Notes under the pieces: model-generated | Database searches by the model: none | Seen by the model: only the letters and a program-made list of their open reading frames with translations | Told to the model about the DNA's origin: nothing | Translations under genes and position numbers: made by a program | Assembly: GCA_021805805.1 (NCBI GenBank) | Contig: JAJZEB010000002.1 | Coordinates: 19,902 to 83,901, forward strand | DNA from: Pseudomonadota bacterium | Lineage (GTDB): Bacteria > Pseudomonadota > Gammaproteobacteria > Burkholderiales > Burkholderiaceae_C | DNA: 64,000 bases | Reading direction: 5' to 3' | Shown: positions 52,634 to 63,215 of the stretch, one piece after another | Layout: every line of letters starts with the position of its first letter | Position numbering within the stretch: the first letter of the stretch is position 1

Positions 52634-53959
52634 TCAGGGTGCCAGCTCGTGGCGTGGCTCGCCGATCAGCCGGGTCCAGTCGCGCTCGCGCATATTGCGC
52701 GCGTTCCAGCGCATCACGGCCCACATGCTGGCGATCAGGAAAACGCCGAACAGCGCGATGGTCACGCGCACCGGGAGATCGAGCCGGATCAGCAGCGCGT
52801 ACATGGCGAGCATCGCCAGCACGCTGACGTTCTCGTTGAAGTTCTGCACCGCGATCGAATGACCGGCCGACAACAACACATAACCTCGATGCTGCAGCAG
52901 GGCATTCATCGGAACCACGAAATATCCGGCCATCGCACCGATCAGGATCATGTACGCGCCAGCCGCGAGCAATTGCAGATCGATGTGCGCGTGACCGACC
53001 GCCACCTGAACGTCCGGCATGGCGCCGCGCGCGTACAGCGCCAGCGCCAGGCACGCCACGCCCATCGCCAGGCCGACCGGCAACACGCTCAGGCTGCGCT
53101 TGAGCGGAACCCGCGCTGCCGCGGCCACCGCGCCGACCGCGACACCGAAGGCGACCGTGGCCTGCAGCGCCGCGGCCCGGCTGAGGTCGAGGCCCAGAAC
53201 GGCCTCGGCCCATTTGATGACGATGAACTGCAGCGTTGCGCCTGCGCCCCAGAACAGCGTCGTCACCGCCATCGAGATCTGGCCCAGGCGATCCTTCCAC
53301 AGCACCCGAGTGCAATGCGCGAAATCGGCCAGCTGACGCAGCGGATTCAGCGTCTGGCTCGCGTAGCGGGCACCGGTGTCCGGAATGCGCAAATTGCACA
53401 GCGCGGCGACGACATAGACGAGCGCGATGACCGCCAGCGCGGCACTGGCCGCGCCGTGCGCGCTGGTGGCGGCCGACGGCAGCAGTTTCAGCAGCCAGTC
53501 ACCCACCGCCGGGCTGACCAGGAAGCCGCCGAGCACCGTACCCAGGATGATCGAGCCGACCGTCGTGCCCTCGATCCATCCGTTGGCCGCGACCAGTTGC
53601 TGCGGCGGCAGCAGTTCGGTCAGGATTCCGTACTTGGCCGGCGAATACGCGGCCGCGCCCAGCCCGACGACTCCGTACGCGAGCAGAGGATGCGCACCGA
53701 ACAGCATCAGGAGCAGGCCAACGAGCTTCAGCACGTTCGTCAGGAACATGACGAGCCCCTTGGGCAGTGCGTCGGCGAACGAGCCGACGAATGGCGCCAG
53801 CAGCACGTACGAGACGGTGAAGAAGAACTTCAGCAGCGGAGTCATCCAGCTCGGCGCCTGCAGCTGCAGCAGCAAGGCGATGGCTGCGATCAGCAGTGCA
53901 TTGTCGGCCAGCGACGAGAAGAACTGCGCCGCCATGATCCAGTAAAAACCTCGTTTCAT
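52634..53959 (-). CDS. lplT: Lysophospholipid transporter LplT (MFS)
   Basis: MKRGFYWIMAAQFFSSLADNALLIAAIALL...ELLPPQQLVAANGWIEGTTVGSIILGTVLGG. Confidence 0.9.
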   Translation of the reverse strand: MKRGFYWIMAAQFFSSLADNALLIAAIALLLQLQAPSWMTPLLKFFFTVSYVLLAPFVGSFADALPKGLVMFLTNVLKLVGLLLMLFGAHPLLAYGVVGLGAAAYSPAKYGILTELLPPQQLVAANGWIEGTTVGSIILGTVLGGFLVSPAVGDWLLKLLPSAATSAHGAASAALAVIALVYVVAALCNLRIPDTGARYASQTLNPLRQLADFAHCTRVLWKDRLGQISMAVTTLFWGAGATLQFIVIKWAEAVLGLDLSRAAALQATVAFGVAVGAVAAAARVPLKRSLSVLPVGLAMGVACLALALYARGAMPDVQVAVGHAHIDLQLLAAGAYMILIGAMAGYFVVPMNALLQHRGYVLLSAGHSIAVQNFNENVSVLAMLAMYALLIRLDLPVRVTIALFGVFLIASMWAVMRWNARNMRERDWTRLIGEPRHELAP

Positions 53960-54066
53960 TCGCTCCTGCGCATGACGCCCGAGTCGGGCTGGGGCTTTAT
54001 AGCACAGCGCCGCGGCCGCCAAGGGGCGCGACAAACTACACTGCTGACTGATTCCAAGCCCCTCAC

Positions 54067-55170
54067 ATGCCCCGTCCGATCCACGCCTGCATCCATCTCG
54101 ACGCCCTCGGCCACAACCTGGCGCGCGCGCGCCGCGCCGCCGCGGGCGCGAAGGTCTGGGCCGTGGTCAAGGCCAACGCCTACGGCCACGGCCTGACACG
54201 CGTGTTCTCGGCGCTGCGCAGCGCCGACGGCTTCGCGCTGCTCGACCTGGCCGAGGCCGAGACGCTGCGCGGCCTCGGCTGGGGCGGACCGATCCTGCTG
54301 CTCGAAGGCACGTTCGGTGCCGACGATCTGGCGCGCTGCGAACGCCTGAACCTGTGGCATACCGTGCATGACGCGGCGCAGATCAACTGGCTGGCCACGC
54401 GCAGCAAGCCTCGCGCGCATCGCGTGTTCGCCAAGCTCAATACCGGCATGAACCGGCTGGGTTTCGCTCCCGAGCACTACCGTGCGGCGTGGCAGCGGCT
54501 GGCGCAACTGCCGGCGGTCGGCGACGTCGGACACATGACCCACTTCGCCAGCGCCGACCTGGCCGGAGGCGACGCCGACGCGCGCGAACTTTTCGCGCGC
54601 ACCGTCGACGCGCTGCCCGGAGAACGCACGACATGCAATTCGGCAGCGCTGCTGCGTCACGCCGGAAACGACGCGATGCTCGGCGACTGGGTTCGCCCTG
54701 GAATCATGCTGTACGGCAGCTCGCCGACCGGGGCGCAGCCCGACGCGCGAGCCTGGGACCTGCGCCCGGCGATGAGCCTGTGCACCCGCATCATCGGCGT
54801 GCAGCAGCTGGCCGCCGGCGCGAGCGTCGGCTACGGCGCGACGTTCCGCGCCGAGCGCGCGATGCGCGTCGGGGTGGCAGCGGTCGGCTACGCCGACGGT
54901 TACCCGCGCCACGCCCCCAGCGGCACCCCGATCATCGTCGACGGCGTGCGCACGCGGCTGCTCGGACGGGTGTCGATGGACATGGTCACGGTCGACCTCG
55001 ACCCGGTGCGCGCCGCCGGCCGCGCTGCCGACGTCGGCAGCCCGGTTCTGTGCTGGGGCCGCCACGGCGGCGCCGAACTGCCGATCGACGATGTCGCCGA
55101 GGCTGCCGGAACCGTGGGCTACGAGCTGATGTGTGCGCTGGCGCCGCGAGTTCCGGTGCGCGTCGCCTGA
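54067..55170 (+). CDS. alr: Alanine racemase
   Basis: KVWAVVKANAYGHGLTRVF (PLP lysine motif)...HRVFAKLNTGMNRLGF...GRVSMDMVTVDL. Confidence 0.96.
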   Translation: MPRPIHACIHLDALGHNLARARRAAAGAKVWAVVKANAYGHGLTRVFSALRSADGFALLDLAEAETLRGLGWGGPILLLEGTFGADDLARCERLNLWHTVHDAAQINWLATRSKPRAHRVFAKLNTGMNRLGFAPEHYRAAWQRLAQLPAVGDVGHMTHFASADLAGGDADARELFARTVDALPGERTTCNSAALLRHAGNDAMLGDWVRPGIMLYGSSPTGAQPDARAWDLRPAMSLCTRIIGVQQLAAGASVGYGATFRAERAMRVGVAAVGYADGYPRHAPSGTPIIVDGVRTRLLGRVSMDMVTVDLDPVRAAGRAADVGSPVLCWGRHGGAELPIDDVAEAAGTVGYELMCALAPRVPVRVA

Positions 55171-55187
55171 CGCGCCGGCACGACGCG

Positions 55188-56543
55188 ATGGCGCGCAGCA
55201 CCTTCGTCTGCTCGGCTTGCGGCGGCCAGTCGGCCAAGTGGCTCGGCCGCTGCCCGCATTGCGCGGCCTGGAACACGCTGCAGGAAAGTGCGCCGCCGCC
55301 TGCGCGCCGCGCCGCCGCGCTGGCGCCCTCGTCGCCGGTGCAGACCCTCGGCGCCGTGCGTGCACAGCAGCTGCCGCAGCTGCCCAGCGGAATCGCCGAG
55401 CTCGACCGCGTGCTCGGTGGCGGGCTGGTCCCGGGCAGCGTGGTGCTGCTCGGCGGCGACCCAGGAATCGGCAAGTCCACATTGCTGCTGCAAGTGCTGG
55501 CCGAACTGGCCGGGCGCGAGGCCTCGCTGTATGTCAGCGGCGAGGAATCGGCCGCCCAGGTCGGGCTGCGCGCGCAACGCCTGGGACTTCGCGACAGCCC
55601 GCTGCGGCTGCTGGCCGAGACCCAGCTCGAACGCATCGTCGGCGCGCTCGACGCCGAACGCCCGCGAATCTGCGTGGTCGATTCGATCCAGACCGTCTAT
55701 ACCGAGGCCATCGCTTCGGCGCCGGGGTCGGTGGCGCAGGTGCGCGAATGCGCCGCCCAGCTCACGCGCCATGCGAAAGCCGCAGGCACCTGCGTCATCA
55801 TGGTCGGCCACGTGACCAAGGAAGGCGCGCTGGCGGGTCCGCGGGTGCTCGAGCACATGGTCGACACCGTGCTGTATTTCGAGGGCGACACCCACAGCAG
55901 CTACCGGCTCATCCGGGCGATCAAGAACCGCTACGGTGCGGTCAACGAACTCGGCGTCTTCGCGATGACCGAGCGCGGCCTGCGCGGGGTGGCGAACCCG
56001 TCGGCGATCTTCCTCTCGCAGCACGGCGCACCGGTGCCTGGCAGCTGCGTGCTGGCCACGCTCGAAGGCACGCGCCCGCTGCTGGTCGAGGTGCAGGCGC
56101 TGGCCGACACCGCGGCGGCGCCGAGCCCGCGGCGCCTGAGCGTCGGGCTCGAGCCGGCCAGGCTGGCGATGCTGCTGGCCGTGCTCCACCGCCATGCCGG
56201 GATCGGCTGCGGCGACCAGGACGTGTTCGTCAACGCGGTCGGCGGCGTGCGCATCACCGAGCCGGCAGCCGACCTGGCAGTGCTGCTCGCGATCCACTCG
56301 TCGCTGAAGAGCCGCGCGCTCCCGCGCGGCCTGCTGGCGTTCGGCGAAGTCGGCCTGGCCGGCGAGATCCGCCCGGCACCGCGTGGCCAGGAGCGCTTGC
56401 GCGAGGCCGCCAAGCTCGGTTTCTCCGGCGCCATCATTCCGGCGGCCAACGCCCCGAAGGGCGGCGGCTTCGAGGGGCTGGAACTGCACCCGGTGCAACG
56501 CATCGAACAGGCGCTCGACGTGCTGCGCAGCCTGCAGGTCTGA
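55188..56543 (+). CDS. radA: DNA repair protein RadA
   Basis: FVCSACGGQSAKWLGRCPHCAAWNTL zinc finger; GGDPGIGKSTLLLQ Walker A; KNRYGAVNELGVF. Confidence 0.97.
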   Translation: MARSTFVCSACGGQSAKWLGRCPHCAAWNTLQESAPPPARRAAALAPSSPVQTLGAVRAQQLPQLPSGIAELDRVLGGGLVPGSVVLLGGDPGIGKSTLLLQVLAELAGREASLYVSGEESAAQVGLRAQRLGLRDSPLRLLAETQLERIVGALDAERPRICVVDSIQTVYTEAIASAPGSVAQVRECAAQLTRHAKAAGTCVIMVGHVTKEGALAGPRVLEHMVDTVLYFEGDTHSSYRLIRAIKNRYGAVNELGVFAMTERGLRGVANPSAIFLSQHGAPVPGSCVLATLEGTRPLLVEVQALADTAAAPSPRRLSVGLEPARLAMLLAVLHRHAGIGCGDQDVFVNAVGGVRITEPAADLAVLLAIHSSLKSRALPRGLLAFGEVGLAGEIRPAPRGQERLREAAKLGFSGAIIPAANAPKGGGFEGLELHPVQRIEQALDVLRSLQV

Positions 56544-56571
56544 CCTCGGCCGGTGCGGCCGCCGCGCAGCG

Positions 56572-58320
56572 TCACGCCGCCTGCAGCCGGGGCGCCGCGC
56601 TGGCGTGCAGGGTCGCGGTGCCACCGTCCGCGCCGGGCCGCAGTTCGATGATCTGCGCATGGTGGCGCACCACCGCAGCCCGATGCGCGACGCTGACCAA
56701 GGTCGTCCTCGGCAGCGCATGCAGCACCAGCTCGTACAAGCGCGCCTCGGCCGCGGAATCCAGCGCGCTGCTGGCCTCGTCGAGGAACAGCCAGTCGGGC
56801 GCAGCCAGCAGCGCGCGCGCGAAGCCCAGCCGCTGCTGCTCGCCGGGCGAAAGCCGCTGCATCCAGTTGTCGGCCTCGTCGAGCAGCGCAGCCAGCGCGC
56901 CGAGCCCGACCTGCTGCAGCGCGTGCTGCAGCTGCGCATCGTCGAAGCGCTGCACCGGCAACGGATAGCTGAGCGCTTCGCGCAACGTGCCCAGCGGCAG
57001 GTAGGGCTTTTGCGGCAGGAAAAGGGTCGTTCCGGCCGGCAGCCTCCAGTGGTCGCCGTGCGCGTACGGCCAGATTCCTGCCAGCCAGCGCAGCAGGGTG
57101 CTCTTGCCCAGTCCCGAGGCGCCGACCAGCACCGTGTGCTGGCCCGGAGCGACGGCCTGGCCGTCGCACTGCAGCAGCACGCGCCCGTCGGGCGTCTCGA
57201 GGCGCAAGTCGCCGAACGCGATCGCGCCGGGCGCCGGCGTGGCTGGCGTGGCCGGCGGCTCGGTGCGTTCGCGGCGCACGGACTGGACGAAGGTATGCAG
57301 ACGCTCGAGGGTCGCACGCCACGCGACGATGTCGCCGTACGCGCTGATGAACCACGACAACGCGCCTTGCACCTGGCCGAACGCACCGGTGGTCTGCGTC
57401 AGACCGCCGAGCTTGATCTGCCCGGCGAAATAACGCGGCGCGGCGACGAGGAACGGAAAAATGATCGCCAGCTGGCCGTAGAAAGAGCTGTACCAGGTGA
57501 ACAGCTTCTGCCGTTTCATGATGCCCCACCAGTTCGACCATACGTTGGCGAAACGGCGGTCGTGCGACTCGAGTTCGCGCATTTCGCCACCGTACAGCGC
57601 GATGCCCTCGTTGTGCTCGCGCGTGCGCGCCAGGCCGAAGCGGAAATCCGCCTCGTAGCGCTGCTGGTCGAAGTTCAACCGGATCAGCGGCCGCCCGACG
57701 CGATGCGCGAAATAGCTGCCGACCCCGGCATAGACCAGCGCCACCCAGACCATATAGCCGGGAATGCGCCAGCCCCACAGCGTGAAGGCGCCCGAAAGCA
57801 CCCACAGCACCGACAGGAACGACAGCAAGGTGACGAGCGACGAAATGAAACCGAAGAACAGGTTCAGCGACCCGTTGACGAAGCCGCGCAGGTCGTCGGC
57901 GATCCGCTGGTCGGGGTTGTCGTCCGGACCGCGCTGCAGCGCGATGCGGTAGTGCGTCGCGCCGCCGAGCCAGTCGCGCATGAATGCGGTGGTCATCCAG
58001 CGCCGCCAACGGATCTGCAGCATCTGCAGCAGATACTGGGAGTACACCGCCAGCACGATGTAGCCGAAGGCGTAGCCGGTGAACACCAGCAGCAGGTGCT
58101 TGAAGGACTTGTAGTCGTGCGCCTGCAGCGCGTTGAAGAAGCTGTTGTTCCAGTAGTTGAGCCGCACGTTGACCCACACGATGGCCAGATTCATCGCCAG
58201 GATCGTCACCAGCAGAAGCCAGCCCATCCCCTTCTCATCGGACACCCAGTACGGCTTCGCGAGTTCGATGAAGTGCCTCGCGGAAAATTGATATCCGGTG
58301 CTTTGCTTGTTCGATCGCAT
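56572..58320 (-). CDS. ABC transporter fused permease/ATPase, SbmA/BacA-like membrane domain (YddA/ABCD type)
   Basis: NYWNNSFFNALQAHDYKSFKHLL...RWRRWMTTAFMRDWLGGATHYRI...GPDDNPDQRIADDL; GASGLGKSTLLRWLAG; LSPGEQQRLGFARALL. Confidence 0.92.
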   Translation of the reverse strand: MRSNKQSTGYQFSARHFIELAKPYWVSDEKGMGWLLLVTILAMNLAIVWVNVRLNYWNNSFFNALQAHDYKSFKHLLLVFTGYAFGYIVLAVYSQYLLQMLQIRWRRWMTTAFMRDWLGGATHYRIALQRGPDDNPDQRIADDLRGFVNGSLNLFFGFISSLVTLLSFLSVLWVLSGAFTLWGWRIPGYMVWVALVYAGVGSYFAHRVGRPLIRLNFDQQRYEADFRFGLARTREHNEGIALYGGEMRELESHDRRFANVWSNWWGIMKRQKLFTWYSSFYGQLAIIFPFLVAAPRYFAGQIKLGGLTQTTGAFGQVQGALSWFISAYGDIVAWRATLERLHTFVQSVRRERTEPPATPATPAPGAIAFGDLRLETPDGRVLLQCDGQAVAPGQHTVLVGASGLGKSTLLRWLAGIWPYAHGDHWRLPAGTTLFLPQKPYLPLGTLREALSYPLPVQRFDDAQLQHALQQVGLGALAALLDEADNWMQRLSPGEQQRLGFARALLAAPDWLFLDEASSALDSAAEARLYELVLHALPRTTLVSVAHRAAVVRHHAQIIELRPGADGGTATLHASAAPRLQAA

Positions 58321-58495
58321 TGGAAAATGGAATCCCTGGGTGCCGCCTCAACTCGTTCGGCTAGGAGCGATTGTGCAACGAGCGCCACCCGCGAACATGA
58401 ATCGAGGATTAAGAATCTTGCGCCGACGGCTCGCAGGGCTGCGGCGCGCGATCCTAGAATGGTGGTTTTTCCAACATTTCGTTCTGGAGACCCCC

Positions 58496-59437
58496 ATGGC
58501 CATGCCGATGCCCCAGTCCATGTCAGACCGTGACGGCAAGATCTGGATGGACGGCCAGCTCGTCGATTGGCGCGACGCCAAGATCCACGTGCTGACGCAT
58601 ACCCTGCATTACGGCTGCGGCGCGTTCGAAGGCGTGCGCGCGTACAAGACCTCGCAGGGCCCGGCGATCTTCCGCCTGCGCGAACACACCCAGCGGCTTT
58701 TCGACAGCGCCAAGATCCTGCGCATGGACATTCCGTTCAGCATCGAGCAGGTCATGGAGGCGCAGCGCGAGGTGGTCCGCGTCAACGGCTTCGACTCGTG
58801 CTATATCCGACCGCTGGTTTGGATCGGCGACAAGAAACTCGGCGTATCACCGCGCGGCAACACCATCCACCTGATGGTCGCAGCCTGGCCGTGGGGCGCC
58901 TATCTCGGCGAGGAGGGTCTGGCGCAAGGCATCCGGGTCAAGACCAGCAGCTACACGCGGCACCACGTCAACATCACGATGTGCAACGCCAAGGCGGTCA
59001 GCAACTACACCAACTCGATCCTGGCCAATCTCGAAGTCACCGCCGACGGCTACGACGAGGCGCTGCTGCTCGATCCGCAAGGATTCGTGTCCGAGGGCGC
59101 GGGCGAGAACATCTTCGTCGTTCGCGACGGCGCCCTTTCCACGCCGGACCTTTCGTCGGGATCGCTCAACGGCATCACCCGCAAGACGGTGATGGCGATC
59201 TGCGCCGACCTCGGCCTGAGCGTGCGCGAAAAGCGCATCACCCGCGACGAGGTCTACATCAGCGACGAAGCGTTCTTCACCGGCACCGCGGCCGAAGTCA
59301 CGCCGATCCGCGAGCTCGACGGCGTGCGCATCGGCGCCGGTCGCCGCGGCCCGGTGACCGAACGCATCCAGAGCGCGTTCTTCGACATCGTCGGCGGACG
59401 CAACGCCAAGTACAGCGACTGGCTCAGCGCCGTCTGA
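58496..59437 (+). CDS. ilvE: Branched-chain amino acid aminotransferase
   Basis: DRDGKIWMDGQLVDWRDAKIHVLTHTLHYGCGAFEGVRAYKT...ISDEAFFTGTAAEVTPIRELDG. Confidence 0.95.
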   Translation: MAMPMPQSMSDRDGKIWMDGQLVDWRDAKIHVLTHTLHYGCGAFEGVRAYKTSQGPAIFRLREHTQRLFDSAKILRMDIPFSIEQVMEAQREVVRVNGFDSCYIRPLVWIGDKKLGVSPRGNTIHLMVAAWPWGAYLGEEGLAQGIRVKTSSYTRHHVNITMCNAKAVSNYTNSILANLEVTADGYDEALLLDPQGFVSEGAGENIFVVRDGALSTPDLSSGSLNGITRKTVMAICADLGLSVREKRITRDEVYISDEAFFTGTAAEVTPIRELDGVRIGAGRRGPVTERIQSAFFDIVGGRNAKYSDWLSAV

Positions 59438-59477
59438 TGCCGCCGTCCCGTCCAACCCGATCCGCAAGCCCTGCACG

Positions 59478-59678
59478 ATGAGCGCCCTGCCCCAATCCGA
59501 AATGCCCGTGGTCGAACTCAAGGCCAAGGATTTGCCCGCGTACTGCCCGAACCCGTCGATGACCGCGTGGAGCAGCCACCCGCGGGTCTTCATCGACGTC
59601 AGCCACGGCGAAGCGGCGTGCCCGTATTGCGGCACCCGCTACCGCCTGGCCGCAGGTGAAGTTGCGCACGGTCACTGA
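59478..59678 (+). CDS. Zinc-finger (CHCC) domain protein, NDUFS6-like
   Basis: 66 aa; CPNP...HPRVFIDVSHGEAACPYCGTRYRL. Confidence 0.88.
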   Translation: MSALPQSEMPVVELKAKDLPAYCPNPSMTAWSSHPRVFIDVSHGEAACPYCGTRYRLAAGEVAHGH

Positions 59679-60672
59679 AACGGACGCGCAGCCTAGCGCG
59701 ACCCTGCTGGTCGCGCCGCAATGGATCGGCGACGCGGTGATGGCGCAGCCGCTGGCCGCGCTGCTGGCCGAGCGCGGCCACAGCGTGGTCGCGCTCGGCC
59801 TGCCGGCCGTGGCGCCGGTGCTGCGCGCGATGCCGGGCGTCGCCGAGGTGATCGAGGTTGCGCTGGCGCACGGCCGGCTCGACCTCGGCACGCGGCTGCG
59901 CGTGGCCGCCCGGCTGCGCGGTGCCCGCTTGCGCAGCGCGTATGTGCTCGGCAACAACGTCAAGTCCAGGCTGATCCCGTGGCTGGCGCGAATTCCCGAG
60001 CGCGTCGGTTACCGCGGTGAAGCCGCCGGGCTGCTGCTGACGCGCGCGCTGGCCGAGCCTCCGCCGCGCAGCGACATGCGCGCGCGCTATTCAGCGCTGG
60101 CCGGAGAACCTTCGCCGCCACAACCGCGGCTGAAGGTGACCGAAGCGGCAATCGACTCAGCGCTGCGGCGTTTTGCGTTGCGCGCCGGCGCCATCGCACT
60201 GTGCCCCGGTGCCGAATACGGCGATGCCAAGCGCTGGCCGCTGGAGCATTTCGCTGCCTTCGCGCGACTGGCCCAGGCCGACGGCGCCGAGGTCATGGTG
60301 CTCGGCGCGCCGCGCGACGCCGCAGCCGGCGAGGCGATCGCCAGCGCGGCGCCGGGTGTGCGCAATCTGTGCGGGCGCACCGACATGGAGCAAGCCATCG
60401 CGCTGCTGGCGTCGGCCCGCGGGGTATTGAGCAACGATTCCGGGCTGATGCACGTGGCCGCCGCGCTCGGCCGGCCGACGGTGGGGCTGTATGGCTCGAC
60501 CGACCCGCGGCACACGCCGCCGGCGCGGCATCGCAGCGCGACCATCTGGCTGCAACTGGACTGCAGTCCGTGTTTCGCGCGCGAATGCCCGCTGGGAACG
60601 CTGGCCTGCCTGCGCGGCATCGCGCCGCAGCAGGCATGGGACACGCTGCGCGAGCTCATCGCACAGCGCTGA
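59656..60672 (+). CDS. waaF: Lipopolysaccharide heptosyltransferase II
   Basis: LLVAPQWIGDAVMAQPLAALL...GAEYGDAKRWPLEHFAAFA...LSNDSGLMHVAAALGRPTVGLYGSTDPRHTPP. Confidence 0.94.
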   Translation: MKLRTVTETDAQPSATLLVAPQWIGDAVMAQPLAALLAERGHSVVALGLPAVAPVLRAMPGVAEVIEVALAHGRLDLGTRLRVAARLRGARLRSAYVLGNNVKSRLIPWLARIPERVGYRGEAAGLLLTRALAEPPPRSDMRARYSALAGEPSPPQPRLKVTEAAIDSALRRFALRAGAIALCPGAEYGDAKRWPLEHFAAFARLAQADGAEVMVLGAPRDAAAGEAIASAAPGVRNLCGRTDMEQAIALLASARGVLSNDSGLMHVAAALGRPTVGLYGSTDPRHTPPARHRSATIWLQLDCSPCFARECPLGTLACLRGIAPQQAWDTLRELIAQR

Positions 60673-60678
60673 CGCCGC

Positions 60679-62034
60679 TCAGCCGCGGCGGCTCTGCGCT
60701 CCGCCTCGCCCGCGGTCGCCCCGCGGCTGGCCGCCATGGCCCTGACCCTGGCCATGCCCCTGGCCGTGACGCGCCGGCGCATCGCCGCGCGGCCGTGCCT
60801 GCGCCTGTCGCGGAGCGTTGCCGCGCGAGGCCGGGCGCGGTCCGCCGATCACGGTGCGGCCGACCTTGATCGGCTGCGCGCGCTCCTTCGGATCGGGCTC
60901 GAAACCCTGGATCAGCCGGCGCTCGATCGACTTGCCGATCAGCGTCTCGATGTCGCGCAGGAAGCGCAGCTCGTCGACGCAGACCAGCGAGATCGCCTCG
61001 CCCTCGGCACCGGCGCGGCCGGTCCGACCGATGCGGTGCACGTAGTCCTCGGGAACGTTCGGCAGCTCGTAATTGACCACCAGCGGAAGCTGGTCGATGT
61101 CGATGCCGCGCGCGGCAATGTCGGTCGCCACCAGCACCTGCAGCTTGCCCGACTTGAACGCGCCGAGGGCACGGGTGCGTGCGCCCTGACTCTTGTTGCC
61201 GTGGATCGCATCGGCGCCGATGCCGTCGCGCGCGAGCTGCTCGGCGAGGCGGTTGGCACCGTGCTTGGTGCGCATGAACACGAGCACCTGGAACCAGTTG
61301 TGCTGCTGGATCAAATGCGACAGCAACTCGCGCTTGCGTTCGCGTCCGACCGGATGCACGGTCTGGCGCACGGTCTGCGCTGCGGTGTTGCGGCGCGCGA
61401 CTTCGATCACCGCCGGCTTGTCGAGCAGGCCCTGCGCCAGGGTCTTGATCTCGTCGGAGAAGGTCGCCGAGAACAGCAGGTTCTGCCGCTTCTTCGGCAG
61501 CATCGCCAGCACCTTCTTGATATCGTGGATGAAGCCCATGTCGAGCATGCGGTCGGCTTCGTCGAGCACCAGGGTGTCGATTCCCGACAGGTTCAGGTAG
61601 CCCTGCGCCTGATGGTCGAGCATGCGCCCGGGCGTCGCCACGACGATGTCGACGCCGCGCTTGAGCGCGTCGATCTGCGGCTGCATGCCGACGCCGCCGT
61701 ACATCACCATGCAGCGCAGAGTCAGGAACTGGCCGTAGTCGCGCACGCTGTCGGCGACCTGCGCCGCAAGTTCACGCGTGGGCACCAGCACCAGCACGCG
61801 CGGAATCACGCGGCGCTGCGCATCGCGCGCCTGCGGCGCATGCGCCAGCCGCTGCAGCAGCGGCAGCGTGAACGCGGCGGTCTTGCCGGTCCCGGTCTGC
61901 GCCGCGGCAAGCAGGTCGCCACCGGCGAGCACTGCCGGAATGCCCTGCGCCTGGATCGGCGTGGGCGTGGTGTATCCCTGCGCGGCGATCGCACGCAGAA
62001 TGGGCTCGCTGAGCCCCATTTGATCAAAGGTCAT
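60679..62034 (-). CDS. rhlE: DEAD-box ATP-dependent RNA helicase, RhlE type
   Basis: [51 protein letters not shown]-like basic C-terminus. Confidence 0.93.
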   Translation of the reverse strand: MTFDQMGLSEPILRAIAAQGYTTPTPIQAQGIPAVLAGGDLLAAAQTGTGKTAAFTLPLLQRLAHAPQARDAQRRVIPRVLVLVPTRELAAQVADSVRDYGQFLTLRCMVMYGGVGMQPQIDALKRGVDIVVATPGRMLDHQAQGYLNLSGIDTLVLDEADRMLDMGFIHDIKKVLAMLPKKRQNLLFSATFSDEIKTLAQGLLDKPAVIEVARRNTAAQTVRQTVHPVGRERKRELLSHLIQQHNWFQVLVFMRTKHGANRLAEQLARDGIGADAIHGNKSQGARTRALGAFKSGKLQVLVATDIAARGIDIDQLPLVVNYELPNVPEDYVHRIGRTGRAGAEGEAISLVCVDELRFLRDIETLIGKSIERRLIQGFEPDPKERAQPIKVGRTVIGGPRPASRGNAPRQAQARPRGDAPARHGQGHGQGQGHGGQPRGDRGRGGAQSRRG

Positions 62035-62248
62035 GGAGGTGTTGACTGCCGCGCGTCAGACACACGGCGTGGACCTGCGCTCGCGCAACCGTCGGTATGC
62101 GCACCAGCTTGTCGCAGGTCCTGAGAGCCGGCGGCGCCGGCAGGAGTCGGATTCGACAGCGCGCGACGAACTGGGCGCCGCGCGGCAGAGCGCAATCGTA
62201 ACAGCATTGGGTGCGCGGCGCTGGAGCGTGCGCAGCCGCCGATTGCGC

Positions 62249-63148
62249 TCAGTTGCGTGTGCGCGCCAGCGCGTAGATGCCTGACAGCACCAGCACGGTG
62301 CCCAGCAGCAGCCACGGCGTGAACGGCTCGTGCAACAGCCAGACCGACAGCGCGATGGTCGACAAGGGGCCGAGCATTCCGGTGACCGCGGTCAGCGCAG
62401 CGCCGATGCGCTCGACGGCCATCATCACCATCACGATCGGCATCACCGTGCACGCGGTGGCGTTGAGCACCGACAGCCAGACCACCGGCGCCGGGACCAG
62501 CGCCGCCGACAGCGGCTTGAGCAGCACGAACTGGGCGATGCACAGCACGCTGGCGACGCAGCCGGCCCAAGCCGCCAGACGCAGCGCGCCGAGCTCGCCG
62601 ACCAGCGCGCCGCCCAGCACCAGGTAGGCCGCGTACGACATCGCGCTGGCCAGCACCAGCGCCGCGCCGAGCGCCGCGTGCGCGCCCTGCAGGTCGATTT
62701 CGCGCACGAACACGACCAGCACGCCGGCGTAGCTCAGCAGCATCGCGAGCAGCTGGCGCGAGCCGATGCGGCGGCCGAAGAACAGCGCTCCGAACAGCAG
62801 CACGATGGTCGGGTTCAGGTACAGGATCAGCCGCTCGAGGCTCGCCGTGATGCGCTCCAGCCCCATGAAGTCGAGCATGCTCGCGGCGTAATAGCCGGTG
62901 AAGCCCAGCACCACCAGGCGCCCGAACTGCGCGCGCGTCAGCGGCGCGCGGCCACGGCCGCGCCACCAGGCCAGCGCTGCGAACAGCGGCAGCGCGAACA
63001 CCATGCGGAAGAAAATCAGCGTGGTGGCGTCGATCGGCCAGCGGTAGATCAGCTTGGCGATGATCGCCTTGCCGGAGAACGCGATCGCGCCCGCGCTGGC
63101 CAGCGCGATGCCGGCGCGCAGCCGGGCCGGTGATGGATCTGTGGTCAT
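62249..63148 (-). CDS. EamA/DMT family transporter
   Basis: ten-TM pattern; FSGKAIIAKLIYRWPIDATTLIFFRMVFALPLFAALAWW. Confidence 0.9.
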   Translation of the reverse strand: MTTDPSPARLRAGIALASAGAIAFSGKAIIAKLIYRWPIDATTLIFFRMVFALPLFAALAWWRGRGRAPLTRAQFGRLVVLGFTGYYAASMLDFMGLERITASLERLILYLNPTIVLLFGALFFGRRIGSRQLLAMLLSYAGVLVVFVREIDLQGAHAALGAALVLASAMSYAAYLVLGGALVGELGALRLAAWAGCVASVLCIAQFVLLKPLSAALVPAPVVWLSVLNATACTVMPIVMVMMAVERIGAALTAVTGMLGPLSTIALSVWLLHEPFTPWLLLGTVLVLSGIYALARTRN

Positions 63149-63215
63149 TCTCGAGCGGGCAAGCGAAGCTCCTTATGCTATGCGTTTACGACTAGATCCC
63201 GCGGAGCATTCGCCA

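Noticed and set aside
62035-62248. Riboswitch or thermosensor in the rhlE leader
   Set aside because: The roughly 200-nt non-coding gap upstream of rhlE is suggestive, but I could not recognise a conserved RNA motif
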